The translations under genes and the position numbers were made by a program. DNA of 64,000 bases from Ectobius pallidus (lineage: Eukaryota; Arthropoda; Insecta; Blattodea; Ectobiidae), in the NCBI GenBank assembly GCA_964059195.1, contig CAXKWD010000009.1:147555890-147619889 (forward strand), read 5' to 3'. Numbering within the stretch: position 1 is the first letter of the stretch; each line of letters opens with the position of its first letter. Below the pieces are notes generated by a model that was not told where the DNA came from, searched no databases, and was given only the letters and a program-made list of their open reading frames with translations. Of this stretch, positions 23,201 through 30,526 are shown one piece after another.

Positions 23201-24722
23201 AAGACCTTCGAGCTGAGCTGTGAAGTCAGCAAAATCACCCCTAGACAGACAAGCCACCAGCTCCTCACAGCTCTGCTGCTCCACCTTCCCCTCATGGTGG
23301 ATGCGAACGTCTTTAACGCCACCCGTCGACTCTAACATCACCTCCAGGTAGAACATGTCAGACGATATGAACCAGTCCAATGGGGATCCACCTGGTGAGA
23401 ATTTCAACCTACAACATTTGAATAATTTATTTTAGAAAGCACTACCGTATTTTTGATCTATAAGATGCACCCCAAAATTACATGTGTGAATAAATTACAA
23501 CAAATTAGTTTACCTCATTTCTTTGTAAAAATATTATTTATTACTTTCTCTGCCTGTACCATAGGTACTATAGATTGTTTTCAACCCCAAAATTCGAAGT
23601 TGACTTTTTAACATAAATAGGCCTACAAGTTCCAAGGCCCCCTGAATCCAAAAGTACTATTTTTGGAAACATGTCTGTGTGTCTGTGTGTCTGTCAGTCT
23701 GTGAACAGGCTAGCTCCAAAACGGAAAATCGTATGAAAACAAAATTTCATATTTGGGTCAAGTACCTTCTGAAGATGTGTGCCCAAGATCGGCGACAAGT
23801 TTCTCTTATTTTTAAGGGGACTTTACATGAAGAAATTTTCGTTTTTTTGCGATTTTCTCGAAAATGGCTCTAATGATTTTCTTTAAGTTTTGCATATGTG
23901 TGTAGCTTATAGTGAGAGCCAAAACTTTTATTTGAAACTTTTTTCAAAAAAATTCTCTGAAGGGTAATTACAAGCCACTCACTGTTCCCCCACTGTTTGT
24001 ACAAAGTTTGTGTTGCGTGGTGAACAATTGAATATGTGCTCTTTCACGGCCTCTTATTCTGTATAAGAATGTGAAGTGAGAAAGATGTATTGTTGACCAG
24101 GCATAGAGTAAAGAAGTATCTGAGGGAAATATTTGATAACTTTCGGAAATTATTCTTTAAGGCGGAAAGTTCAATAAACGTCTGCAGTCACTTTTTTTTA
24201 GTTTGTTATTTAGCTTGCACTTTTAGTCGCATCATTGAAAGAAGAGGTATTTGTAGGATAATTAGCGTAAAATTGTGTCTTGCGATTCTGTACAGGATAT
24301 GTGAATATTGCTAACTTTTATTTGGGCAGAGGAAGTTATGTGACTTTCACATCAGATTTTTTTAATACCGTAGTTCCATTGCAACTGATTCATCAATTCA
24401 ATGTAATGAATTCACTATAAGAACACATAACTCCTTACATCTTTCCTGATTTCTTATACTACTGTTTTACTTACCCCAGTTGACGAGTGACACTTTCCAA
24501 ACGCTCCACCATGCCTTGCAGCGACGTCACTTTGATAGAGTGCTGCAATATGTCCAAGCACTTCTGCAGCTGATTTCGCTCCACGCTGTCCACTGGGTAC
24601 CTTTTTTCCAGCAGAGACATCCTTAGAGCTTTGGCACTCTCTACAAATGACTTGAACTGCCCAGATTTGGAGCGCAGTTTCTCCATCATCAACTCCATCT
24701 GCCATTCTTTTGCTTTATCCAT
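4992..24722 (-). CDS. MED1: MED1, Mediator complex subunit 1 (whole gene, six coding exons)
   Basis: MED1 is the activator-contact subunit of the Mediator complex, which bridges nuclear receptors and other transcription factors to RNA polymerase II in the nucleus. Coding exons on the minus strand are 24722-24475, 23408-23029, 21141-20940, 14630-14399, 11561-11176 and 8238-4992. Every junction has AG/GT sites and matching phase. The total is 4695 nt including TAG, or 1564 residues. The folded N-terminal domain covers roughly residues 1-490. The rest is a long Ser/Lys/Pro-rich tail ending in [14 protein letters not shown], as in animal MED1. The start ATG at 24722 has an AAGATGG context 12 nt after a possible acceptor, so a 5' UTR exon may lie upstream. 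Length is close to that of vertebrate MED1. Introns hold SINEs, MITEs, LINEs and PLEs. Confidence 0.96.
8900..9108 (+). repeat. tRNA-derived SINE, family A copy 1
   Basis: A B-box-like GGGTTCAATCCCCGG lies near 8928-8942. The family body follows, with GAGAAGTAGCGGCTCTGGTC, then GCATGCTGACCACATGCCCC, then GCAGCGGTTG. It ends in GAGTTTAGTTTAGTTTAG. Related copies lie at 32655-32935 and 50757-50962, and a head-only piece at 58856-58946. Confidence 0.8.
9755..10525 (-). mobile_element. Tc1/mariner-type non-autonomous element with TA duplication
   Basis: Terminal inverted repeats CAGTCGGTCAAATAAAAAAC...GTTTTTTATTTGACCGACTG are flanked by TA at 9753-9754 and 10526-10527. The minus strand at 10101-10340 keeps a helix-turn-helix-like piece ([26 protein letters not shown]), consistent with a transposase DNA-binding domain. 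There is no catalytic core. A nearly identical copy is at 47544-48272. Confidence 0.88.
11176..11561 (-). CDS. MED1: MED1 exon 5
   Basis: Acceptor ATGTTTCAG precedes ACCCTG at 11561; donor AG/GTAATT follows 11176. The exon encodes [11 protein letters not shown], then [19 protein letters not shown] and [10 protein letters not shown], matching the PGQQHCYFL, FQHPGRVPLILNLIRHQ and NTLIGSCV segments of vertebrate MED1. It ends ASKVLQ with a split Arg codon, joining exon 6 as [10 protein letters not shown]. The phase is 0 at its start and 2 at its end. Confidence 0.96.
11992..12240 (-). mobile_element. Truncated LINE 3' end nested in the RNase H LINE
   Basis: The insert is flanked by AAGCAATAAGATCA at 11978-11991 and 12241-12254. 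On the minus strand it encodes a LINE C-terminus with [20 protein letters not shown]. This is related to CSLCDQKCERYHIVNCKKRT of the 28015 element. The 3' end is a short (TTA)n run. It is severely 5'-truncated. Confidence 0.9.
12756..13488 (-). mobile_element. Internally deleted mariner-like element
   Basis: Inverted ends CGAGGGTTATCCAGAAAGTA and complement lie between TA at 12754-12755 and 13489-13490. The minus strand keeps the paired-type helix-turn-helix region, with [21 protein letters not shown] and, in another frame, [20 protein letters not shown]. The catalytic D,D34D core is missing, so it is non-autonomous. Confidence 0.92.
13690..14344 (+). mobile_element. PLE-like palindromic insertion with hammerhead-like core
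   Basis: Inverted arms (about 13690-13900 and 14090-14310) surround a roughly 190-nt centre. A tail of about 34 nt follows the right arm. Direct repeats ATTAAAATTAAAAT lie at 13676-13689 and 14345-14358. The minus-strand copy of the arm reads CTGAGGA, a stem-forming segment, then GAAAC near 13760-13790, as in hammerhead ribozymes. The arms and centre share an open frame ([10 protein letters not shown]...) that I do not recognise. Confidence 0.75.
14399..14630 (-). CDS. MED1: MED1 exon 4
   Basis: Acceptor TATTGCAG precedes 14630; donor GTAAGT follows GTG at 14399. The exon encodes [20 protein letters not shown], then [20 protein letters not shown], and ends NNRGLFV. Vertebrate MED1 has SSITSANSVDLPACFFL and a QPIPVSRAFVQKLQ segment at the same place. 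Its 232 nt carry phase 2 to phase 0, matching both neighbours. Confidence 0.95.
14840..15925 (+). mobile_element. LINE reverse transcriptase C-terminal part and 3' end, split by a second LINE 3' end
   Basis: 14840-15266 encodes [14 protein letters not shown], then [20 protein letters not shown] and [19 protein letters not shown], the terminal part of a common insect LINE. After an insertion at about 15267-15744, the same element resumes (GGGAAGTAGGATTTGTGTGG) and ends in an AAGT repeat near 15905-15922. The uninterrupted order is visible in the minus-strand relative at 955-1440. It lies in MED1 intron 3. Confidence 0.85.
15267..15744 (-). mobile_element. LINE 3' fragment inserted in the LINE above
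   Basis: It begins with (GATAA)n followed by TACTTTATTGTCATAAACG, that is, an AATAAAGTATCTTATC end on the minus strand. This style of pentamer tail is also seen at 18529. No frame is long enough to classify it, and no clear target duplication was found. Confidence 0.6.
15930..16150 (+). repeat. Unnamed dispersed repeat, copy 1 (continues at 17031)
   Basis: The segment CAATAACATTTAGCATTGCC through the TGTTACTGGACATGTA region, continuing after 17038 as ACATCACATGCTGCCA, matches 22412-22590. The second copy has no MITE in the middle, so it shows the empty site. Confidence 0.7.
16156..17030. mobile_element. hAT-type MITE with 8-bp duplication
   Basis: Ends TAGGGCAAGGCATTTGATGA and complement-like right end are flanked by GTGATAAT at 16148-16155 and 17031-17038. 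The interior again has repeated GGTCATTTT motifs. It also holds a long inverted section around CGCGGTATTGTTTCTTAAGC (about 16530-16560 and 16755-16785). The 22412-22590 repeat supplies the unoccupied target. Confidence 0.88.
17173..17303. mobile_element. PLE-like palindrome (arms about 62 nt, 7-nt centre)
   Basis: Inverted arms 17173-17234 and 17242-17303 differ at a few bases. Near the centre, TTGAAGA, a GGCC...GGCC stem and AAAAC form a degenerate hammerhead-like core. No target duplication could be assigned. Confidence 0.55.
17924..18178. mobile_element. PLE-like palindromic insertion, arms only
   Basis: Arms 17924-18029 and 18033-18138 are nearly perfect complements. A 40-nt tail (ATAACTTCACTATATAAACT...) ends at 18178. 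Direct repeats ATTAGAATATTT lie at 17912-17923 and 18179-18190. The arms match those of the GIY-YIG-bearing PLE at 43200-44147, so this is a coding-free version. The arm holds CTGATGA, a GAG...CTC stem and GAAAC (left-arm complement). Confidence 0.88.
18529..18780 (-). mobile_element. LINE 3' end with (GATTT)n tail
   Basis: Read on the minus strand, this is nearly identical to the 3' end of the LINE at 51733-52623 (TTGTATTCTTAGC, then CTGACGAAGCCTATTGTAC, then GGTGAATAAAGATT). It ends in GATTTGATTTGATTTGATT. It is strongly 5'-truncated. Confidence 0.85.
18845..19727. mobile_element. Probable terminal-inverted-repeat element
   Basis: TTTCACTTTAAGTTCAAAGT near 18859 and its complement near 19697 face each other as part of about 40-nt inverted ends. 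The interior is AT-rich with no transposase. I could not fix exact ends or a target duplication. Confidence 0.5.
19728..20393. other. MED1 intron 3 remainder, no feature recognised
   Basis: No convincing coding region, RNA or repeat was identified. Short open frames here lack family features. Confidence 0.5.
20407..20727 (-). mobile_element. PLE-like insertion with an exactly centred 133-bp palindrome
   Basis: Arms 20462-20594 and 20595-20727 are complementary with no spacer. A 55-nt tail precedes the left arm. Direct repeats AAGGGTTAAGTTA lie at 20394-20406 and 20728-20740. The right arm reads CCGAGGA, T, GGGAG...CTCCC, GAAACATGTC, with AGTAG and CTACT able to pair on either side. This is a hammerhead-like layout with C in place of the usual U in CUGA. 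No coding region is present. Confidence 0.88.
20940..21141 (-). CDS. MED1: MED1 exon 3
   Basis: Acceptor TATTTGCAG precedes 21141; donor GTAAAT follows AG at 20940. The exon encodes [20 protein letters not shown], then [20 protein letters not shown] and TSPLISV. Vertebrate MED1 has HLMNLKYYVSPSDLLDDK, then VTIEGTSAVYKLPIAPLI, in the same order. Its 202 nt carry phase 1 to phase 2. Confidence 0.96.
21356..22149 (+). mobile_element. Penelope-like element, truncated, with inverted terminal arms
   Basis: Direct repeats TAATCCCACTATA lie at 21343-21355 and 22150-22162. Inside are a tail of about 41 nt, a left arm (about 21397-21580), a GIY-YIG coding region and a right inverted arm (about 21967-22149). 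The right arm carries CCGACGA, T, GGGAGG...CCTCTT, GAAACATGTC, with CTAG on both sides able to pair. This arrangement is typical of PLE terminal repeats. The reverse transcriptase is missing. It sits in MED1 intron 2. Confidence 0.92.
21607..22014 (+). CDS. GIY-YIG endonuclease domain of a Penelope-like element
   Basis: The frame is open from about 21607, with the predicted Met at 21655. It contains [11 protein letters not shown]...[17 protein letters not shown], the GIY and YVG signature with the paired cysteines of PLE endonucleases. It goes on to [16 protein letters not shown] and MNFEIP, which recur in the other PLE fragments of this window. In PLEs this C-terminal domain nicks DNA to prime reverse transcription. 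The upstream RT is absent, so the copy cannot act alone. The stop lies inside the right arm. Confidence 0.9.
   Translation, partial: LAPQNKYTIRNLLNHPLKNNKQKTELSGIYQIECNDCPQVYVGQTKRKLETRLKEHLRNVRLMQTEKSAVAHHCWTENHHVKKDIKLLKHVKKTSELNVWEKIFIIKNEDHAMNFEIPPADDVMRLTTKKTDGST
22163..23028. other. MED1 intron 2 remainder with dispersed-repeat copy 2
   Basis: 22412-22590 matches 15990-16150 plus 17039-17060 (CATTTAGCA.., CGTTTATCTTATAATA, TGCTGCCA). The remainder is AT-rich with no coding signal. Confidence 0.6.
23029..23408 (-). CDS. MED1: MED1 exon 2
   Basis: Acceptor TGTTGTAG precedes 23408; donor GTGAGT follows 23029. The exon encodes [19 protein letters not shown], then [20 protein letters not shown], then [27 protein letters not shown] and [12 protein letters not shown]. 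Vertebrate MED1 has ITSDMFYVEVQLD, LVQQLREKNFDEFSKHLKGL and LALQSLEQDL in the same order. Phase 2 to phase 1. Confidence 0.97.
23410..24470. other. MED1 intron 1, common repeat-like sequence
   Basis: 23640-23900 has a GTCTGTGT microsatellite next to GCTAGCTCCAAAACGGAAAA and GATTTTCTCGAAAATGGCTC, a style common in insect dispersed repeats. I cannot name the family. No gene was seen. Confidence 0.5.
24475..24722 (-). CDS. MED1: MED1 exon 1 (first coding exon)
   Basis: The chosen ATG at 24722-24720 starts [19 protein letters not shown], then [37 protein letters not shown] and [11 protein letters not shown]. Vertebrate MED1 reads LLERLHAKF, VRQVMEKR, CLETLQKALKVTSLPAM and DRLESIARQ. The donor is GTAAGT after 24475. 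The frame is open upstream, but an acceptor-like TTTGCAG lies 12 nt before the ATG, so this exon probably begins with a few UTR bases. Confidence 0.95.
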
Positions 24723-25798
24723 CTTAATAACAATCTGCAAACTATCAGGAAAATATTTTAAAGGAGGATGGCCAAAATCCAATGCAGTGGAACAATTTTA
24801 TTATTGAGTCTACTACGATTCTCCGCAAGCAATCTAACGATGTTGATTTCATTTTATGGTTACTTAACAAAAAGGATGTACTCAGCCATTTCATAAAATA
24901 TGGGAATTTTTCCCTCCAAGAGAGAAGTTATAAAATTATTGTAATTAGGTGGTCAAATATAAGTTTAAAACCTCAAATTAACCGTATATTAAGGACTTTG
25001 GTGTATTTGAAGTGGTTTCATGAGTAAAATCTGTCGATTTACTTATTTATTGTGTTGTAGTTACTTTTTGCCATTTTTAGCATGATTTTAACACTCTTTA
25101 ATACCAAATAGTCAAGAGTAATCAGTTATGTCCATTTTGATTTGAGAAAATGTACATCTCAAGGTACAATTTGGTATAAGATTAACTTCAAAAAATATGT
25201 GTGGTTAATTACTGTGTAAAATAACATACAGCGACTTTTTTTCCCACCCGTAATGTAGATAGTTTTATTAAATTGTTATTGATGAGTTAAATGAATGTTC
25301 TGACAATCTGGAAATAGTTTATAATTTGTATTTAATCCCTTATACCTTCATTATTAACAACATTAAGACCCTAACAGTAATAGCAGTACAGCAAATGAAC
25401 TTTTGTTTTGCATCATTAAAATCAGTGTCGAAATTATGTCCCACCCGTAACAGATTTTGAAAAACAAATTTAAAATAAATTTTAAATAATGCTTTGCATG
25501 CAGTGTGGAGAAGAAGGCATTGTAAATTTTACAGAATGCAAAGAACCAATTCTAGTTTATTATTTATATGTAATAAACAAAAATAGTTTTCATAATTTGC
25601 TAGAATGTCCCACCCGTGATTATGAAATGGCTGTACTGCAACTTAGGCCGGTGAGACAGAACTTTGTCTCGCAGGGGTTCTTTCACATGCCTGTAAATCT
25701 GCAGACCTCTAAGCCTGTCACATTTATGCTGAACACATAAATGCCATCGACCTGGGCCGGGATCGTACCCTCAGTCTTGGGCACAGAAAGCCAGTATG
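24723..25798. other. Upstream of MED1 coding region, no gene recognised
   Basis: AT-rich sequence between MED1 and a hAT MITE. It may hold the MED1 promoter or a 5' UTR exon, but no promoter motif stands out. The phrase TCCCACCCGTAA/GTGAT recurs at about 25245, 25440 and 25610, hinting at a local degenerate repeat. Confidence 0.4.
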
Positions 25799-25806
25799 AT
25801 GATGAC

Positions 25807-26568
25807 CAGGGCCCAGATTCTAATGACATGTCATCTTTTTATTGATGCTGCATAGACATTGCCAACTTCTGGATAAATCCTAATCATGGCCTCTAGATTA
25901 TAAAAGTGCATTTTTATTAGGTCATTTTTTGTCATTTTTTGCAGTTTTATATTTTTAGGGCATTTATTTTAGTTTTAGGTCATTATTTTGTCATTTTCGT
26001 GTCATTTTCTTCCTTATTTAGTCATTTTCATGGATTTACATCGAGTGTATTAACTTTTTTCGCCGCTAGCGGTGCTGTCTTTGAAGCGTTGTTTGTTTAA
26101 TGCAAGAGGGAAAAATTCGGCGTCAAAGTGTTGACATGTCTCAGTCGGAAGTGAGAATCAAAGAAACGCCAAAATGTTGTATTATATTACTATTGTTATT
26201 AGATTGACGTGGCACCAAAGTCTGCCAACTGCTTGGATTTGAGAGTGCAGACTACTGTTTACCCTCAATAAACAACAATATAATCCGGCAGACCACAAAA
26301 GGATGTGCCGAATTTTGACTCACCAGTGTCTCAGTGCCAGTATAAATTTCCGTGAGAAAAGAACATTAACAACATTATAGTTATTTACAGTTTTAACAAT
26401 TATGTACAAACTAGTCTATAACTTTGTGTGTACAATAATAACTTTTTATAAATAAAATATAAGTTTTTAGGTCATTTTTTATAATTATTAAGTCATTTTC
26501 TTTAAAATTTAGGGTCATTTTATAGGTCATTTTTCAAACAATTTTGGGTCATTAGAATCCGGGCCCTG
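25807..26568. mobile_element. hAT-type MITE, second copy of the 3644 family
   Basis: Ends CAGGGCCCAGATTCTAATGAC and complement-like GTCATTAGAATCCGGGCCCTG are flanked by ATGATGAC at 25799-25806 and 26569-26576. The GGTCATTT-rich interior is shared with 3644-4530. It lacks the tRNA palindrome of that copy. Confidence 0.9.
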
Positions 26569-26576
26569 ATGATGAC

Positions 26577-27999
26577 TATACTACCCGGGCCAACTTTATA
26601 ATGTTTTTATGTGGTGTTGTTGTGGTTATTATGTGCGTACAAATTACGTTCCAGCACTTCACATCCAAAGAGATATCTTATAAAATTATTTTTAAGATTG
26701 TGGAATTTTTGCTAGCCTATGTCTTCCCAGTACAAATGCAGCAGTAGAGCAACGAGTAACGTACATCTGAGAAAACTCAAATTAAGAGAGATATTTTGAA
26801 AGCAACACTGATGGTGACAGTTAATTTGAAATACAGCTGTTCAAAATTCGGCATGACCCATTATGTTTGTACAGGCGATGGGATTTTTTTTGTTTCTGAG
26901 CTAAGCAGGGTGACCAACAGAGACAGACAATACCTCTGCATTAAGGTAAGTGACAGGTAGATTCTACTTTAGTGGCAGTTATGTTATGTTAGGTTAGGTT
27001 TGTTTGGTTAGGTTATGAACAGCGATATTACAGTATTTTTCATATGAGAAGCCTTTTCCTACACCGCCAATCACGTGTACGAGCTAAAGAACTGCCGCTA
27101 GCAGTACGAGTCTTCCCTCCGTCTCGCCATCTCTGATTGGACCGCGTATCTAAGCAGGAGAAGTACAAACGGCTTGTCATCTGCAAAACACTAGTGTAGT
27201 GTGTTGGTTAACCTGTTAACCCAGAATTCTACCTGCTCTGCTGGTGTGACGTCAATAGCTCTGGCGGCCAATTACGAAAATTTGTATCGTTTCGGTTAGG
27301 TAATATGGCGGAGATTTGACTACTTTTTGCTAGATCGTGGAATAAAATTAATTGTAACGTTTAGGGTGAGTGGGTAGGACCAAATCATTTGCCATGGCAA
27401 CATCTCCTCTCGACGTAACTATGTATAACAAAACATGTGTGATATTAGGTGTTTTATAAATGGAATCTTGGTTTTAAAGAATGTGTCAAATATATCTCGA
27501 TTTTATCCAAAATTCTATGACTTCTTAAAGGGACGCAAACTCTCCTGGATCAATTTCATTCATCACTGAAGTAAAAACTGAGTGTTCAAAAACTGTTTCT
27601 AGTTTATCTAAGTAAGAACTGGGCCATGTGTAGAAATGTAGATGTAGATGTAGACTGTGTAACATTATCATAATTAGGCTATGTTGGTGTCTTTTATTCA
27701 AACCATCGTGAGAAGTTATCAAATGGTCCCAGCTTTGACTCCCAGAAATATGGTCACCTTATATAACAGTGCAGTATAAGGCACAGTATAACAGCAAGCT
27801 GCATTCTGGCACCGACAAGCTTGCCGCAGCCATCAGCATGCAATGGAGTGGAGAGTGGGCGGCAAATAACTATCTTTTACCTGGGTTATATAGGGTCTAC
27901 TTCACAATTATTCTCAAATTTTGGTGTATTATTAGGAACAAACTCAGTTTATATATGAATTCTATAGTGACAGTACTATGTAAACTTCAACTTTCAATG
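26577..27999. other. Intergenic, with a dispersed repeat and TTAGG-like motifs
   Basis: 27040-27200 matches 60650-60830 (CCAATCACGTGTACG, AGACTGCCGCTAGCA-like, CTCTGATTGGACC) as a repeat of about 170 bp. A TTAGGTTAGG run with degenerate neighbours lies near 26985-27015. No gene was seen. Confidence 0.6.
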
Positions 28000-28014
28000 T
28001 TAAAGTTAGGTTAT

Positions 28015-29256
28015 ATATACATAAGGGGCGCTCGAAAGAGCATTAAAATGATAATTTAATTTTCGCTGTACTCTCTAATTGATCGTGTTCTTTTTTTACA
28101 GTTCACTATGTGATACCGTTCGCACTTCTGATCACACAGCGAGCACACGCATTCCTCGTTCGGTTGGTGGAATCTTTTGTTTGTACAGATCTTGTGATGG
28201 AAGCCGTGGGTTGCAAGTCTCGTAATGACGTGTCTTTGGTCCTGGCAGGCCTTGGTCCACTCCCGATCCATCATTGCGCTTGTGCCATAGAAGTCTGGGT
28301 CAATGTCCTTTCTTTTGTTTATTCTTGACTCAAGATGCGATTGGTAAGGGCCGGTTGACGGCAGCATAAATTGCATTCTCAGTTCCTCCACAAAGAAACT
28401 TTCCCTTGTTAGCTCATAAACGATCCTTGAAGGAGCGTATATTCCAACTCCTAAGGCTTTCTTGAGGTATTTTGCCTTCAAACCTTCTAGTCTTGCAAGG
28501 TCGCTGCTTGTTAGCTTTTCCCAAATTAGCTCTATCCCATATGATGCTATTGGGGATATGACTGTGCTGAATAAGGTCATTGCTGTATTCAGGGAAAGTT
28601 GCCTGATATTCTGAATTCTGTGGATGGCTTTCGTGGCTGCTGATACTCTTTCTTGTACATGTATCCTGTAGGAGGACAGGGTCGTTTGTAGATATATTCC
28701 GAGGTATCTGAATCTGTTTACAGTTTCCAGTTTCTCATCTTGTATCAATAGCTTGTCGTCATTTGCGAGTCTCCCCCCATTTCTGAAAACCATGTGCACT
28801 GTCTTGCTTTTATTAATCTCGAAGCTGTTTTCACTAGCCCATAGTTCGAGCCTCTGAAGGGCTGTTTGTAGGTCTTCTCTGCAGTGCGATGCTAGCGCCA
28901 TATCATCTGCGTACATTATTAATTTCACCAAAGGGAGGTCCTTGATAATATCGGTGATGTCTGCACCTTACAAGCAGTAAAGGTCCTACAAGAGGCAGCA
29001 GAACAGACATTAAAGCACCGAAAAGGGAAATGCCATGTGGTCTTTATAGACTACAGAAAAGCATTCGACTTAATCAACAGGGAAACCTTAGTAAACAAAC
29101 TAGCGGGCATGTTGGGACACACACATCCCCTAACCAGAATTTTAAGGGTAATTTTGGCGTACAACTTCGTCGTCATAAACGACGGTGTGGTGATGTCAGA
29201 GGAAGTCAGGCAGACAAATGGCGTTCCACAGGGCGACCCCTTGAGTCCCTTGCTAT
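28015..29256 (-). mobile_element. LINE insertion with inverted 5' part (twin-priming type)
   Basis: Direct repeats TTAAAGTTAGGTTAT lie at 28000-28014 and 29257-29271. The 3' half (28056 to about 28965) is on the minus strand and encodes the RT from YADDMALAS onward. The 5' piece (about 28970-29256) is on the plus strand and encodes the preceding RT motifs FIDYRKAFD and GVPQGDPLSPLLF. Such head-to-head structures are known from twin priming during target-primed reverse transcription. Confidence 0.93.
28056..28931 (-). pseudogene. LINE reverse transcriptase, C-terminal half
   Basis: The open frame runs from VKLIMYADDMALASHC (catalytic YADD of RT) through INKSKTVHMVF, FRYLGIYL and SPIASYGIELIWEKL to a Cys/His end, CVCSLCDQKCERYH..NC. 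It is about 291 residues and intact over this stretch. It is cut off from the N-terminal RT part, which lies inverted next to it, so it is dead. It is related to the smaller fragment at 11992-12240. Confidence 0.92.
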
Positions 29257-29265
29257 TTAAAGTTA
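28970..29265 (+). pseudogene. LINE reverse transcriptase, central fragment, inverted
   Basis: The plus frame reads LQAVKVLQEAAEQTLKHRKG, then HVVFIDYRKAFDLINRETLV and TNGVPQGDPLSPLLF. These are RT palm motifs that should precede YADD. It runs into the flanking target duplication and loses the frame. Confidence 0.9.
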
Positions 29266-29271
29266 GGTTAT

Positions 29272-30526
29272 GGTGTTCAGATTGATGACACACTGAGTGC
29301 TTACTTCCTAATTTCTAGAAATTAATTAACTGCATTGTTTCTCTCACATTCTACTAATGTGATTTGTTATATATTATTTTAAACGACATATAAATAGTAT
29401 AATAAACCTATAAAACTTATGCAAATCCAATGTTTTTCCTACCTCCACCTAATAAACAAACAGCTGTAGTAGGGTTCTCGCTTTGACTGTCATTTGGGCT
29501 TCCCAAATAAAAATGAAATTTCATTTGAAATAATTACTTCAAACAAACATCCCAACTTAAAAAGTTGATATTTTAATCGTGGGCATTACAGATAACGAAG
29601 GCATATGGTGAGAAACTAAATAAGGAAATATCGCTGGTGATAACCCACTAGAGACCTGGAATTGACTAAGGTAGTCATTACAGGGCGTATCGAAAATCAA
29701 TTATACCGTTAGACGGAAGAAAAACTGTAATCAATAGAAAATTAACACGCGAATACAAGATTTATTACTGTTCCTTTAATTTAATTCCTATAATTAAAAT
29801 AAAATAAATACAATTATCAGTATTTCGCCCAAATACATTTGACAATGTGACCAACAACAAAGTCGTAATAATTCAGCCGCAAATATTTTAACATGTGTCC
29901 TTAATTAAGATTGTAGTAATTTAATCATGATTAACATTATTATTAAATAAAAAACACATTATGAATTCCATTCCAATATTAAGCAAAAAATCGATCATTT
30001 TGGTGGACTTGTAAAATGGGCATAGCTGTGAAACAAATGACGGTAATGACTTCGTTCCATGTCGTTGATCGATAAATAAGTAGGCAACGTCAATGTAAAA
30101 TGTATTTGCATCTTCCTGCTAGGATCGCAATTTTTTACACGCTTTCAAGTAGTCTGTTTTACTGTAAATATTGTAGCATACAATAATTATTCATTACTTT
30201 TTTTTACACGTCGTGCGGTTGGCCAGTATGTTCGCTAATTTAGATCACTCTGGCGGCAAGAAACAGAAATACTAGAACTGCCGGAAGTTTTTACTTATGT
30301 ACAGCCTCTTCCAAAAGTTTGTAACATCAGTCATCAATAATATTTAATAAATATTCCGAAATCTAGCAAAAAATTAACTAAAACTGAAAACCAATCCCAG
30401 TTTTTTATATGTATGTCCCGTTTATGCCCCTTAGAATATTATAAATGTGGGATGCGTTCTGCATGTGGAGTACTCAGAATTGCGGAAATGAGCTGGTCAA
30501 GTGGGTTTTCATGACTGGCAGTAAAC
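29272..30526. other. Upstream of twinfilin, no feature recognised
   Basis: AT-rich sequence. Just before the twf ATG is an acceptor-like CATGACTGGCAG (ends about 30520), so a 5' UTR exon could exist upstream. No promoter element was identified. Confidence 0.4.
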
